A stretch of 64,000 bases of DNA from Microcystis panniformis FACHB-1757 (GCF_001264245.1 NZ_CP011339.1:4526001-4590000), one strand, 5' to 3'. Shown: positions 28,640 through 37,882, numbered from the stretch's first letter. Numbers and translations are program-made. Notes: generated by a model not told the origin, from the sequence alone.

Positions 28640-29107
28640 CCTATTGCAGACAAAGAGCGAGCTAAGGTTAAGGCGGAATGTCTGCGCTTGTTAATCACTT
28701 TAAGGTTAGATGCGGCGAAAATGGAATTAATTTCTGGATTTATTGATACTTATCTCAATCTAAATCCGGTCGAAGAGATACAATTTCAAGAAGAGATTAG
28801 CACATTTAGTTAACCCGTACAGGAGGGAGTTATGCAAATTACCACCAGTTGGATGCGTCAAGGTATCGAACAAGGTATCGAACAAGGTATCGAACAAGGT
28901 ATTGAACGCGGTATTGAACGCGGTATCGAACGTGAAAAGACATTGATTCTTCGTCAACTTAAACGCAAGTTAGGGGAGATTAATCCTGCATTAGAAACTA
29001 AAATTATGGAGTTAAGTATTGATGATGTCGAAGCATTAGGAGAAGCTTTATTCGACTTCTCTGCGGTTGAAGATTTAATCAATTGGTTAAATACTTTAAC
29101 TGCCTAG
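28640..29107 (+). pseudogene. Rpn/DUF4351 nuclease gene fragment, 5' truncated with an internal stop
   Basis: The frame matches the last 180 or so residues of the intact gene at 30483-31511 (IADKERAKVKAECL...). The PD-(D/E)XK half is missing; homology begins 8 bp after the 33-bp palindrome. A TAA at 28811-28813 replaces the GAA of the intact copy, just before the segment encoding MQITTSWMRQ. After it, six GIE(Q/R) tetrapeptides and the DUF4351-like end (LILRQLKRKLGEI...LINWLNTLTA) are intact. A short 91-residue protein could still start at 28832, but I treat the locus as a relic. Confidence 0.85.
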
Positions 29108-29133
29108 CTTTGACATTAGCGTTCGCCTTTTGG

Positions 29134-29166
29134 AGAAAACGGGTTTCTTTAAGAAACCCGTTTTCT
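29134..29166. repeat. 33-bp palindrome, copy 2 of 6
   Basis: Arms as in copy 1, with T as the central base. It lies between the Rpn fragment and the next Rpn gene and is followed by a short STRR run at 29214-29234. Confidence 0.9.
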
Positions 29167-29236
29167 GCGATTGTAAGTACAGTATATCACAAAAATTGCT
29201 TCGGTGGTTCAAGAGAACTGATAACTGATAACTGAA

Positions 29237-30190
29237 ATGACTAACCCAAATACTGATTTTGATACTCCTTGGAAAGATGTCTTAGAAATCTACTTTGAAG
29301 ACTTTGTTTCCTTCTTTTTTCCTCAAGCTCACGCGGGTATTGATTGGAATCAAGGCTTTGAATTTCTCGACAAAGAACTTCAACAAGTGGTGCGGGATGC
29401 TGAGTTAGGCAAACGTCTCGTCGATAAGTTGGTGAAAATTTATCGTCTTGCGGGAGAAGAGACCTGGGTTTTAATCCACATAGAAATCCAGGGTCAGCGA
29501 GAAATTGACTTTGCTGAACGGATGTTTGTCTATTACTACCGCATTTATGATCGTTACAGGCGTTCAGTAGCGAGTTTGGCAGTTTTAGGTGATGATAATG
29601 CTTCTTGGCGACCCAATCAATTTGAACGTGAGTTATTTGATTGTCAAGTGAGTTTTCGCTTTCCGGTCGTCAAGTTGCTAGAATTTAAGCAGCAGTGGTC
29701 AGCTTTAGCAGCCAGCCGCAATCCTTTTGCTACAGTCGTGATGGCGCATCTCCAAGCTTTAGAAACTCGGCAAAACCGAAAAAAGCGCAAAGAAGCGAAA
29801 TTAGCATTAACTAAACGGTTGTACGAACAGGGTTATCAACGAGAGGATATTATCAACCTCTTTAAGTTTATCGATTGGCTGATGAGCTTACCCACTGAAT
29901 TAGAACAAGAGTTTCAACAGGAATTAAATCAGTACGAGGAGGAAAAAAGAATGCCTTATATTACCAGTGTTGAAAGAATGGGAATGGAAAAGGGGATGAT
30001 TCAAAAAGCTCGAGAATCTGTCATTGATGCCCTTGAGATTCGCTTTGAGAATGTGCCTTCTGAACTGGTTGATGAGATTAGCCAAGTTAAAGACACTTCT
30101 CTTCTAAAAAATCTCCACAGACAAGCGATTACTCTTGACTCAATCTCAGATTTTCAAGGCTATTTAAATCAGTTAATCAAACCTGAATAA
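29237..30190 (+). CDS. Rpn-type PD-(D/E)XK nuclease/putative transposase family protein
   Basis: A 317-residue intact member of the cyanobacterial Rpn-like family (often called putative transposase or cytosolic protein). The core is VDKLVKIYRLAGEETWVLIHIEIQGQ (about residues 61-86), where an Asp and the IEIQ motif stand for the PD-(D/E)XK catalytic residues. The N-terminus PWKDVLEIYFEDFVSFFFP is the usual start of the subfamily. The C-terminus is helical. E. coli Rpn proteins are nucleases that raise RecA-independent recombination; a similar role is inferred. Palindromes lie on both sides of the gene (29134 and 30208). Confidence 0.85.
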   Translation: MTNPNTDFDTPWKDVLEIYFEDFVSFFFPQAHAGIDWNQGFEFLDKELQQVVRDAELGKRLVDKLVKIYRLAGEETWVLIHIEIQGQREIDFAERMFVYYYRIYDRYRRSVASLAVLGDDNASWRPNQFERELFDCQVSFRFPVVKLLEFKQQWSALAASRNPFATVVMAHLQALETRQNRKKRKEAKLALTKRLYEQGYQREDIINLFKFIDWLMSLPTELEQEFQQELNQYEEEKRMPYITSVERMGMEKGMIQKARESVIDALEIRFENVPSELVDEISQVKDTSLLKNLHRQAITLDSISDFQGYLNQLIKPE

Positions 30191-30207
30191 TTCTGGTTTG
30201 TCGCCCA

Positions 30208-30240
30208 AGAAAACGGGTTTCTTTGAGAAACCCGTTTTCT
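30208..30240. repeat. 33-bp palindrome, copy 3 of 6
   Basis: Sits 17 bp after the stop of the preceding Rpn gene. The next 240 bp before the following gene hold no gene. They contain GTGCGTTACGCTAATGC, a dispersed-repeat-like motif, and three GTCCACTTTT direct repeats near 30347-30385. Confidence 0.88.
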
Positions 30241-30482
30241 GGATTTCTGATGATCGCCTGTTGGAAAAAATTTGTAGCGTATTATACAGACTTATACGGT
30301 GCGTTACGCTAATGCTAACACACCCTAAGAGTGAGCTAACCCGCTCCACTTTTGTCCACTTTTATTGATTTAATGTCCACTTTTACCGTAAGTCTTGTCA
30401 AGTAACCTTAAACTTGTTAGAATCAAAGAGTTGTTATTTTCTGGTAGTCATTCACCGCTGAGATTAGTTAAGATGATATTAC

Positions 30483-31511
30483 ATGACTAATAATATTGAC
30501 CATGACCGCTTATTTAAGGAGTTAATCTCCACCTTTTTTGTCGAATTTATTGAGTTATTTTTTCCTCAATTGATGGATTATTTAGATAGGGAATCGATTA
30601 CTTTTTTAGACAAAGAAGTATTTACCGATGTCACGGAAGGAGAAAGGTATGAAAGCGATTTAGTAGCACAGGTTAAGTTTCGAGGAAAAGAATCTTTTTT
30701 TCTGATTCATGTAGAGGCGCAGGAAAGTTCTCGAAAGTGGTTTAACCGGCGAATGTTTACTTATTTTGCTCGCTTTCATGAGAAATTTGTCCTCCCGATT
30801 TATCCGATTGTAATTTTTTCTTATTCAAAGCCAAAAAGAGAAGCGATTAGTCAGTATGTGGTTGATTTTCCCGATTTTAAGGTATTAGAATTTAACTATC
30901 AAGTAGTGCAGTTAAATCGATTAAATTGGCGAGATTTTCTTAATCAACCGAATCCTGTTGCTTCAGCCTTGATGGCGAAGATGAACATTGCCGAGAAAGA
31001 GCGAGCCAAGGTAAAAGCGGAATGTCTGCGCTTGTTAATTACTTTAAGGTTAGATGCGGCGAGAATGCAATTAATTTCCGGATTTATTGATACATATCTC
31101 AATCTTAATGCGGTGGAAGAGAGACAATTTCAAGAAGAGATTAGCACATTTAGTGAACCTGTACAGGAGGGAGTTATGCAAATTACCACCAGTTGGATGC
31201 GTCAAGGTATTGAACTAGGTATTGAACAAGGTATCGAACGGGGTATCGAACAAGGTATTGAACAAGGTATCGAACGGGGTATCGAACAAGGTATTGAACG
31301 GGGTATCGAACAAGGTATCGAACAAGGTATTGAACGGGAAAAGACATTGATTCTTCGTCAACTTAAACGCAAGTTAGGGGAGATTAATTCTTCATTAGAA
31401 ACTAAAATTATGGAGTTAAGTATTGATGATGTCGAAGTATTAGGAGAAGCTTTATTCGACTTCTCTACGGTTGAAGATTTAATCAATTGGTTAAATACTT
31501 TAACTGCTTAG
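30483..31511 (+). CDS. Rpn-type PD-(D/E)XK nuclease with C-terminal DUF4351-like domain
   Basis: A 342-residue protein. The nuclease half has HDRLFKELISTFFVEFIELFFP at the start and a core ESDLVAQVKFRGKESFFLIHVEAQE, giving Asp and ExQ catalytic positions. Residues about 240-285 are eleven tandem G-I-E-x tetrapeptides (31206-31337). The end (LRQLKRKLGEI...VEDLINWLNTLTA) matches DUF4351, commonly found behind Rpn domains in cyanobacteria. It is the intact parent-like copy of the fragment at 28640. No usable ribosome site is obvious. Confidence 0.87.
   Translation: MTNNIDHDRLFKELISTFFVEFIELFFPQLMDYLDRESITFLDKEVFTDVTEGERYESDLVAQVKFRGKESFFLIHVEAQESSRKWFNRRMFTYFARFHEKFVLPIYPIVIFSYSKPKREAISQYVVDFPDFKVLEFNYQVVQLNRLNWRDFLNQPNPVASALMAKMNIAEKERAKVKAECLRLLITLRLDAARMQLISGFIDTYLNLNAVEERQFQEEISTFSEPVQEGVMQITTSWMRQGIELGIEQGIERGIEQGIEQGIERGIEQGIERGIEQGIEQGIEREKTLILRQLKRKLGEINSSLETKIMELSIDDVEVLGEALFDFSTVEDLINWLNTLTA
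31206..31337 (+). repeat. In-frame 12-bp coding minisatellite (11 units)
   Basis: Eleven GGTAT(T/C)GAAC(A/G)(A/G)-type units encode G-I-E-(Q/R/L). The related fragment at 28860-28931 has six units. Units are 12 bp, so gain or loss keeps the frame. Confidence 0.9.
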
Positions 31512-31561
31512 TTCTTATGTTAGCGATCGCCTTCTGACAACAACCCACTAAAATTGTCATA

Positions 31562-32342
31562 ATGAAACAAACAACCGCCAATTATGATGAACCCTGGAAA
31601 GAAGCATTAACCGAGTATTTTGAAGCATTTTTATACTTCTTTTTTCCCGAAGTTCACCAACTAATCAGTTATCAGTTATCAGTTATCAGTTATCAGTGAC
31701 TAATTGGAAGCAAGTAAGTGGGTGAGTGGAATTAAATATAAGATGAACGTAGGTTGGGTTGAAGCATGAAACCCAACGCCAGATTATGTTACGCTACCAC
31801 TAACCCATCCTACAAATAATTGTGTCTCCCTACTTAGCAATCCCTTTGCTATAATAGTCATGGCACACCTGAAAACAAAAGCGACTACTGGGAAGCTGCC
31901 AGAACGGGAACAGTGGAAGTGGAGGTTAATCAGAGGATTATATGAAAAGGAGTTCGAGAGGGAACAAATAATTAAATTATTTGAAATCATCGACACAATG
32001 ATGACTTTATCCCCTGAATTACAGTCAAGTTTAGAGAGTAAAATCAAACAATTTGAGGAGGAAAGAACCATGCCTTTAATGAGTAATATGGAGTTACGAG
32101 GAATAGAACAGGGTAAGGAAATCGGTAAGGAAATTGGTAAGGAAATTGGTAAGGAAATTGGCGCGTTAGAAAAGGCTCGTAACTATATTAAAACGGTGCT
32201 GAAAATGCGATTGGGTGACATTCCAATAGACATTGAGCAAGCTGTGGATAAAATTGCTGTATTATCGATTTTAGACGAGTTACTGAAATCGGCATTAACC
32301 GTTAATTCTTTTGATGAGTTGCATCAACTTTTAGAACAATAG
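31562..32342 (+). pseudogene. Rpn-type gene with its nuclease core replaced by repeat DNA
   Basis: The first about 100 bp (MKQTTANYDEPWKEALTEYFEAFLYFFFPEVHQ) and the part from 31835 to 32342 closely match the intact gene at 32364. In between, about 377 bp of coding sequence, including the catalytic core, has been replaced by about 170 bp. That stretch has a heptameric STRR (CAGTTAT repeats at 31665-31697) and a dispersed repeat with inverted GTTGGGTT/AACCCAAC arms. The distal part could make a 160-residue product from the ATG at 31860, with four G-K-E-I tetrapeptides. It is a clear pseudogene. Confidence 0.88.
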
Positions 32343-32363
32343 TCTCAGTAATTTTCTTCTCCA

Positions 32364-33362
32364 ATGAACCCAACAACCGCCAATTATGATGAACCCTGGA
32401 AAGAAGCATTAAGCGAATATTTTGAAGCGTTTTTATACTTCTTTTTTCCTGAAGTTCACCAATTGATTGATTGGACACAAATTCCCGAATCCCTAGAAAA
32501 AGAACTCAAACGGATTACCGCTTCAGCAAAGACAAAAAAACGTTTTGCTGACAAACTCTATAAAGTCTGGTTACTCAGGGGTGAAGAAGTCTGGATTTTG
32601 ATTCATATTGAAATTCAAAGCCAATACGAAGAAAATTTCCCTCAGAGGATGTATATTTATAACTATCGTGCCTTTGATTTGTATCAGAAACCGGTTATCA
32701 GTCTCGCTATATTAGGAGATGAACGAGTAAATTGGCGACCAGATTCCTATAATTATAGTATCGCTGGTTGTGAAGTGAGTCTTAAATTCCCAACAGTCAA
32801 ATTACTGGACTATGAGGAAAGCTGGTCAGAACTAGAAGCAAGTAGCAATCCCTTTGCTATAATAGTCATGGCACACCTGAAAACAAAAGCGACTACTGGG
32901 AAGCTGCCAGAACGGGAACAGTGGAAGTGGAGGTTAATCAGGGGATTATATGAAAAGGAGTTCGAGAGGGAACAGATAATTAAACTGTTTGAAATCATCG
33001 ACAATATGATGACTTTATCCCCTAAATTGCAGTCAAGTTTAGAGAGTAAAATTAAACAATTTGAGGAGGAAAGAACCATGCCTTTAATGAGTAATATGGA
33101 GTTACGAGGAAGGAAAATTGGTGAGGAAATTGGGGAGTTACGAGGAATAGAACGCGGTAAGGAAATTGGAGCGTTAGAAAATGCTCGTGATTTTGTGAAA
33201 AAAGTTTTGGAAAACCGACTAGGCGATATCCCTGAAGATATTGGACAATGTCTCAATGATGCTTCAGTTATTTCGGTTTTAGAAGAGATGTTAAAAGCCG
33301 CACTTATAGTAAATTCTTTTGAGGAGTGTAGGAAGTCTTTTAGTATCATCATAAATAAGTAG
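32364..33362 (+). CDS. Rpn-type PD-(D/E)XK nuclease/putative transposase family protein
   Basis: A 332-residue intact member, the reference for its broken neighbours. Start PWKEALSEYFEAFLYFFFPEVHQ; catalytic core FADKLYKVWLLRGEEVWILIHIEIQSQ (about residues 56-82). It then has a helical domain, FEEERTMPLMSNMELRG and a short G-x-E-I repeat (GEEIGELRGIERGKEIG) before the final helix. It starts 21 bp after the preceding pseudogene ends. Function as in other Rpn-like proteins: predicted DNA nuclease linked to recombination. Confidence 0.86.
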   Translation: MNPTTANYDEPWKEALSEYFEAFLYFFFPEVHQLIDWTQIPESLEKELKRITASAKTKKRFADKLYKVWLLRGEEVWILIHIEIQSQYEENFPQRMYIYNYRAFDLYQKPVISLAILGDERVNWRPDSYNYSIAGCEVSLKFPTVKLLDYEESWSELEASSNPFAIIVMAHLKTKATTGKLPEREQWKWRLIRGLYEKEFEREQIIKLFEIIDNMMTLSPKLQSSLESKIKQFEEERTMPLMSNMELRGRKIGEEIGELRGIERGKEIGALENARDFVKKVLENRLGDIPEDIGQCLNDASVISVLEEMLKAALIVNSFEECRKSFSIIINK

Positions 33363-33387
33363 TGTGGGTAATACCTACCTTACTTAG

Positions 33388-33787
33388 TAAACTGTTTGAA
33401 ATCATCGACACAATGATGACTCTATCAACTAAATTACAGTCAAGTTTAGAAAGTAAAATCAAACAATTTGAGGAGGAAAGAACCATGCCTTTAATGAGTA
33501 ATATGGAGTTACGGGGAAGGAAAATTGGTGAGGAAATTGGGGAGTTACGAGGAATAGAACGCGGTAGGGAAATCGGTAAGGAAATTGGTAAGGAAATTGG
33601 CGCGTTAGAAAAAAGCCGCGATGACATAAAAACAGTTTTAACTGTGCGGTTTGGACAGATTTCTTCAGAAATTGAAGAGATAATCGGCAAAATGACTAAC
33701 CCTACTATCTTAGAAGAGCTACTAAAATTAGCAGCTACCGCTAATTCTCTCGCAGAATTTAAGCAGTCTTTGGCAAGAATCCAATAA
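33388..33787 (+). pseudogene. 3' fragment of an Rpn-type gene
   Basis: From TAAACTGTTTGAAATC onward the sequence matches the last 40 percent of the gene at 32364 (LFEIIDTMMTL...FEEERTMPLMSNMELRG). The nuclease core is absent. An ORF runs into it from a junction sequence at 33362, but the first residues (MWVIPTLLS) have no counterpart. It carries G-(R/K)-E-I tetrapeptides and a distinct final 50 residues. Confidence 0.82.
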
Positions 33788-33803
33788 TCTTATCCTAATA
33801 TCT

Positions 33804-33836
33804 AGAAAACGGGTTTCTTCAAGAAACCCGTTTTCT
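33804..33836. repeat. 33-bp palindrome, copy 4 of 6
   Basis: Perfect 16-bp arms with C as the central base. It closes the Rpn block 17 bp after the last fragment, mirroring copy 1, which opens the block. Confidence 0.9.
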
Positions 33837-33926
33837 GTATAAATGTTAATTTCTGTTACAGGGGTCTTGAAAGATTTGCGCTTGTTGTGCGAAAATTTTT
33901 ATCAATAAACTTTTGCTGTTACTGTC

Positions 33927-36900
33927 ATGACTTCTACCCTGTTGCCGATTCTTCCTGCTGTTGACGATGTTTTGTTTAATTTCGCTCAATCTGATGGTTT
34001 TTGGGCGAATTTAGAAACCGCTTTTGGCACAAGTTATGATGTGGTTAAAGCGACGCAATTACGACAGCAGTGGCAAAGTCGAAATTTTAGTCAAATTCCC
34101 CCGATTGAGGTACTCAGTGATGAAGTTTTAGGGACGGCGAATGGTGCATATTCCAGCAGTACGAATAAGATTTATCTATCAGCATCTTTTTTAAATACGG
34201 CCTCGTCAGCAGCGATAGTTAATGTAATTTTAGAAGAAATTGGGCATTATGTGGATGCTCAAGTTAATCAGGTGGATAGCGCCGGAGATGAGGGGGCAAT
34301 TTTTGCGGAGTTGGTGCGGGGAAATAGTCTGGATGTGGCAACCTTAGACGCTTTACGAGCAGAGAATGACCAGACAACAATTATAGTAAATGGGGAAATT
34401 ATTCAAGTAGAACAGGCGGATTTTACGGGGACTAATGGGAATGATAGTATTACGGGTACATCTGGGGGTGATAATATTTTTGGGTTAGATGGCAATGATA
34501 CTTTAAGTGGTCTGGGGGGAAGCGATAATATTTATGGAGGTAATGGGAATGACTCTCTTGACGGTGGGGATGGAAGTGATTACTTTACCAACGATGCGGG
34601 TAATGACACGATAAATGGTGGTAGTGGGACTGATCGCTATGAGGTTGACTACAGTAGTGCTAGTAGCGGTTTAACCATGACCTACAATACCACTACCGGG
34701 AGTGGGACGATTACTGTCGGTACGGAAACTGATACCTTTACTTCGATTGAGAGTTTTAACGGGTTTAAGGGAACTGAGTATAATGATGTCATTTTTGGCG
34801 GGACAGAAAGTGAATCTTATTATTATTATGGTGGACTCAAAGGTGGAAGTGGTAACGATACTATTTCAGGTAATGCTGGTAGTGACGACATTTATGGAGA
34901 GGATGGGAATGATGTCCTCAATGGGGGTGCTGATAATGATGAACTTTATGGTGGTAGTGGGAATGATGTCCTCAATGGTGATTTAGGGAATGATGACTTT
35001 ACCAATGATGCAGGTAATGACACGATAAATGGTGGTAGTGGGATTGATCGCTATGAGGCTGACTACAGCTATGCTAGTAGCGGTTTAACCATGACCTACG
35101 ACACTGCTACCGGGAGTGGGACGATTACTGTTGGTACAGAAACTGATACCTTTACTTCGATTGAGAGTTTTAACGGGTTTGAGGGAACTGAGTACAATGA
35201 TGTCATTTTTGGCGGTACAGGAGGAGGTTACTCTGAATATTTTTATGGTGGAAGTGGTAACGATACCATTTCAGGTAATGCTGGTACTGACTACATTTAT
35301 GGAGGGAATGGGAATGATGTCCTGAATGGGGGTGCTGGTAATGATTATCTTTATGATGGTGGTGGTAATGATCTCCTCAATGGTGATGCAGGAGATGATT
35401 ACTTTACCAGCGATGAAGGCAATAATGACACGATAAATGGTGGTGCTGGTAGTGATCGCTATCATGCTGACTACAGCTATGGTAGTAGTGGTTTAACCAT
35501 GACCTACGACACCGCTGGGAGTGGAACGATTACTGTCGGTACGGAAACTGATACCTTTACTTCGATTGAGAGTTTTGAAGGGTTTAAGGGAACTGATTAT
35601 AATGATGTCATTTTTGGCGGTACAGCTAATGAGTACTACCTCTATGGTAGAGAGGGTAATGATACGATTTCAGGTAATGCTGGTAGTGACTACATTTATG
35701 GAGAGAATGGTAATGATGTCCTCAATGGTGGAGATGGTTATGATGATCTTTATGGTGGTAATGGGAATGACACCCTACAAGGAACAGATGGCGGTACAGG
35801 AGAATCTGATGATTTAGTAGGAGGTTCAGGAAACGATCGCTTTATCCTTGCAGATACTACAAAGACCTTCTACGATGACGGTTTGACAACTACTGAAGGT
35901 ACTAGCGACTACGCTACAATTGCCGACTTTAGCACCATTGATGACACAATTCAGCTACGGGGTTCAAGTAGTGACTATCTCTTAACAGTTTCTGGTTCCA
36001 CTACTAAGCTCTACATCAACAAACCAGGAAACGAAGCAGATGAACTGATTGCTTATATCAGTAATCAAACAGCATTAAGTCTAACTGCTAGTTATTTTAG
36101 CTATGTTTCTAGTCCTACTCTTCCCAGTATTACCCTTGCGGTTGCTCCTAGTAGTGTTACCGAAGATGGGACAACTAACTTAGTCTATACCTTCACCCGC
36201 ACCGGAGTAACCACTAATTCTTTAACTGTCAACTATACAGTTGAAGGGACAGCAACCAATGGAACCGATTACGCTTCTATTCCCACCAGTGTCACCTTTG
36301 CTGCTGGTTCATCCACTGCGACGGTAACAGTTGACCCCACTGCGGATACCATAGTTGAAGCGGATGAAACCGTCGCTTTAACCCTCACTGCGGGGACTGA
36401 TTATACGATAGGTACGACTACTCCAGTTACGGGGACAATTACGAATGATGATCTCATACTTCCTAGTATTACTCTTGCGATTTCTCCTAGTAGTGTTACT
36501 GAAGACGGGACAAGTAATCTCATCTATATCTTCATTCGTACAGGAGATACAACTAATCCCTTAACGGTTAACTATAGTATTGGTGGGACAGCAACCAACG
36601 GAACCGATTACACTTTGCTTCCTACCAGTGTCACCTTCGAGGCTAATTCTGCGATTGCTACCGTAATCGTTGACCCCACTGCTGACACAATAGTAGAAAG
36701 TGATGAAACTGTTATTTTAACCCTTGCTGCGGGGACAGGTTATACAATAGGTACTCCCAACGCAGCCACGGGAACAATTAATAATGACGATACCAGTGTC
36801 ACCTCGCAACTCTCCATCAACGACATCACCGTAGTGGAAGGTAAAGATAATAATGCCATCCTCACCGTCACAGTTGATAACCCCAATCCACAACCAATTA

Positions 36901-37715
36901 CCTTCAACTATACCACCGCACCCATTAACGCTACCGCTAATGTAGATTACACTAGCAAAACTGGAACTATCACCATTGCACCTAATACTGCCACCGCTAC
37001 TATTAGCATTCCCATCCTCAATGATAACCTCAATGAACCTGATGAAGCTTTTACAGTAACCCTGTCAAATCCCGTTAATGCTACCATCAATCCCGAAGGG
37101 GGAATAGGAGAAGTTATCATTACTGATACTTGGCAAAGCACTCTCACTCGCACCCTACCCAACAATGTCGAAAATCTCAGACTAATTGGCAGTAATAATA
37201 TTAACGGTACAGGTAACGCCGGTAACAATAAAATCGCTGGAAATAGTGGCATTAATCAAATCAATGGACGTGCGGGAATTGATACTTTAACCGGTGGTTT
37301 AGGTGCAGATACCTTCGTCTTCCAATTTGGCCAATCTACCATATCAACAAGCGATCGTATCACAGATTTTGCCATCAATAGTGATAAAATTGACTTATTA
37401 ACTCAAGGTGGACTACCCATGAATGCGCCTAGTAGTTTCAGTCGCGCTGCTAATAGCACCGTCACCACTTTACAGAATTTAATCAATCAGGTATTTACTG
37501 ATGCTAATGGAGCGATTACAGGTAATCAAGGATTAGGGGTTAATAGTGCCGCCTTAGTGCAGGTAACAACCGGTGCAATAGCTGGAACTTATCTCGTTAT
37601 TAATGATAGCACGGCTGGCTTCCAATCCAGCAATGATTTATTAGTAAATATCACTGGATTTACTGGGACTTTACCAGCTTTAGGGAACATTCCAGTGGGT
37701 AATTTCTTTATCTAA
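33927..37715 (+). CDS. Large RTX/Calx-beta calcium-binding protein, probably type I secreted
   Basis: A 1262-residue acidic protein without a Sec signal. Residues 1-165 form a zincin-like cyanobacterial domain ending in ILEEIGHYVDAQ, in which the first His of HExxH is Glu. Residues about 170-640 hold RTX nonapeptides (GGxGNDxLx) and three near-identical 120-residue blocks each containing GLTMTY...GTITVGTETDTFTSIESF. Three Calx-beta domains follow (about 731, 845 and 958; each with VxEDGT or VVEGKD and a DETV/DEAF motif), then a last RTX/secretion-like part (GADTFVFQFGQST...RITDFAINSDKIDLL). Such proteins are Ca-dependent adhesins or surface-layer parts. No ABC/HlyD type I exporter is adjacent. 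Confidence 0.9.
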   Translation: MTSTLLPILPAVDDVLFNFAQSDGFWANLETAFGTSYDVVKATQLRQQWQSRNFSQIPPIEVLSDEVLGTANGAYSSSTNKIYLSASFLNTASSAAIVNVILEEIGHYVDAQVNQVDSAGDEGAIFAELVRGNSLDVATLDALRAENDQTTIIVNGEIIQVEQADFTGTNGNDSITGTSGGDNIFGLDGNDTLSGLGGSDNIYGGNGNDSLDGGDGSDYFTNDAGNDTINGGSGTDRYEVDYSSASSGLTMTYNTTTGSGTITVGTETDTFTSIESFNGFKGTEYNDVIFGGTESESYYYYGGLKGGSGNDTISGNAGSDDIYGEDGNDVLNGGADNDELYGGSGNDVLNGDLGNDDFTNDAGNDTINGGSGIDRYEADYSYASSGLTMTYDTATGSGTITVGTETDTFTSIESFNGFEGTEYNDVIFGGTGGGYSEYFYGGSGNDTISGNAGTDYIYGGNGNDVLNGGAGNDYLYDGGGNDLLNGDAGDDYFTSDEGNNDTINGGAGSDRYHADYSYGSSGLTMTYDTAGSGTITVGTETDTFTSIESFEGFKGTDYNDVIFGGTANEYYLYGREGNDTISGNAGSDYIYGENGNDVLNGGDGYDDLYGGNGNDTLQGTDGGTGESDDLVGGSGNDRFILADTTKTFYDDGLTTTEGTSDYATIADFSTIDDTIQLRGSSSDYLLTVSGSTTKLYINKPGNEADELIAYISNQTALSLTASYFSYVSSPTLPSITLAVAPSSVTEDGTTNLVYTFTRTGVTTNSLTVNYTVEGTATNGTDYASIPTSVTFAAGSSTATVTVDPTADTIVEADETVALTLTAGTDYTIGTTTPVTGTITNDDLILPSITLAISPSSVTEDGTSNLIYIFIRTGDTTNPLTVNYSIGGTATNGTDYTLLPTSVTFEANSAIATVIVDPTADTIVESDETVILTLAAGTGYTIGTPNAATGTINNDDTSVTSQLSINDITVVEGKDNNAILTVTVDNPNPQPITFNYTTAPINATANVDYTSKTGTITIAPNTATATISIPILNDNLNEPDEAFTVTLSNPVNATINPEGGIGEVIITDTWQSTLTRTLPNNVENLRLIGSNNINGTGNAGNNKIAGNSGINQINGRAGIDTLTGGLGADTFVFQFGQSTISTSDRITDFAINSDKIDLLTQGGLPMNAPSSFSRAANSTVTTLQNLINQVFTDANGAITGNQGLGVNSAALVQVTTGAIAGTYLVINDSTAGFQSSNDLLVNITGFTGTLPALGNIPVGNFFI

Positions 37716-37743
37716 GTGTCTAAGCTCTCCTTCTAAGTCACCT

Positions 37744-37776
37744 AGAAAACGGGTTTCTCGGAGAAACCCTTTTTCT
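37744..37776. repeat. 33-bp palindrome, copy 5 of 6 (one mismatch)
   Basis: Lies 28 bp after the RTX gene stop. One arm reads ACCCTTTTTCT instead of ACCCGTTTTCT, so it is the most diverged copy. It may act as the RTX gene terminator. Confidence 0.85.
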
Positions 37777-37786
37777 GGACTTTAAG

Positions 37787-37819
37787 AAAAAAAACGTTTC
37801 GCTGACAAACTCTATAAAG
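37787..37819 (+). pseudogene. Short Rpn-family relic next to a dispersed repeat
   Basis: CGTTTCGCTGACAAACTCTA and flanking bases match the segment encoding KKRFADKLYK in the intact gene at 32364. The next bases (GAACGTAGGTTGG...GAAACCCAACGCC) match the repeat found inside the Rpn pseudogene at 31740-31785. Only about 33 bp of coding sequence remain. Confidence 0.65.
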
Positions 37820-37882
37820 AACGTAGGTTGGTTTGAAACATGAAACCCAACGCCTGCTCATGTTAAGCTTTTCACGACTACT

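Noticed and set aside
28852..31340. CRISPR-like arrays
   Set aside because: The 12-bp units are contiguous, in frame and without spacers; the 33-bp palindromes are kilobases apart. No cas genes are present.
33362..33388. Independent start (MWVIPTLLS) for the last Rpn-like frame
   Set aside because: The residues before LFEIID have no counterpart in the intact gene and stem from a junction; treated as a fragment.
34702..35817. Met-rich plus-strand frames inside the RTX gene
   Set aside because: Out-of-frame shadows of the RTX repeats; their similarity follows from the repeated DNA.
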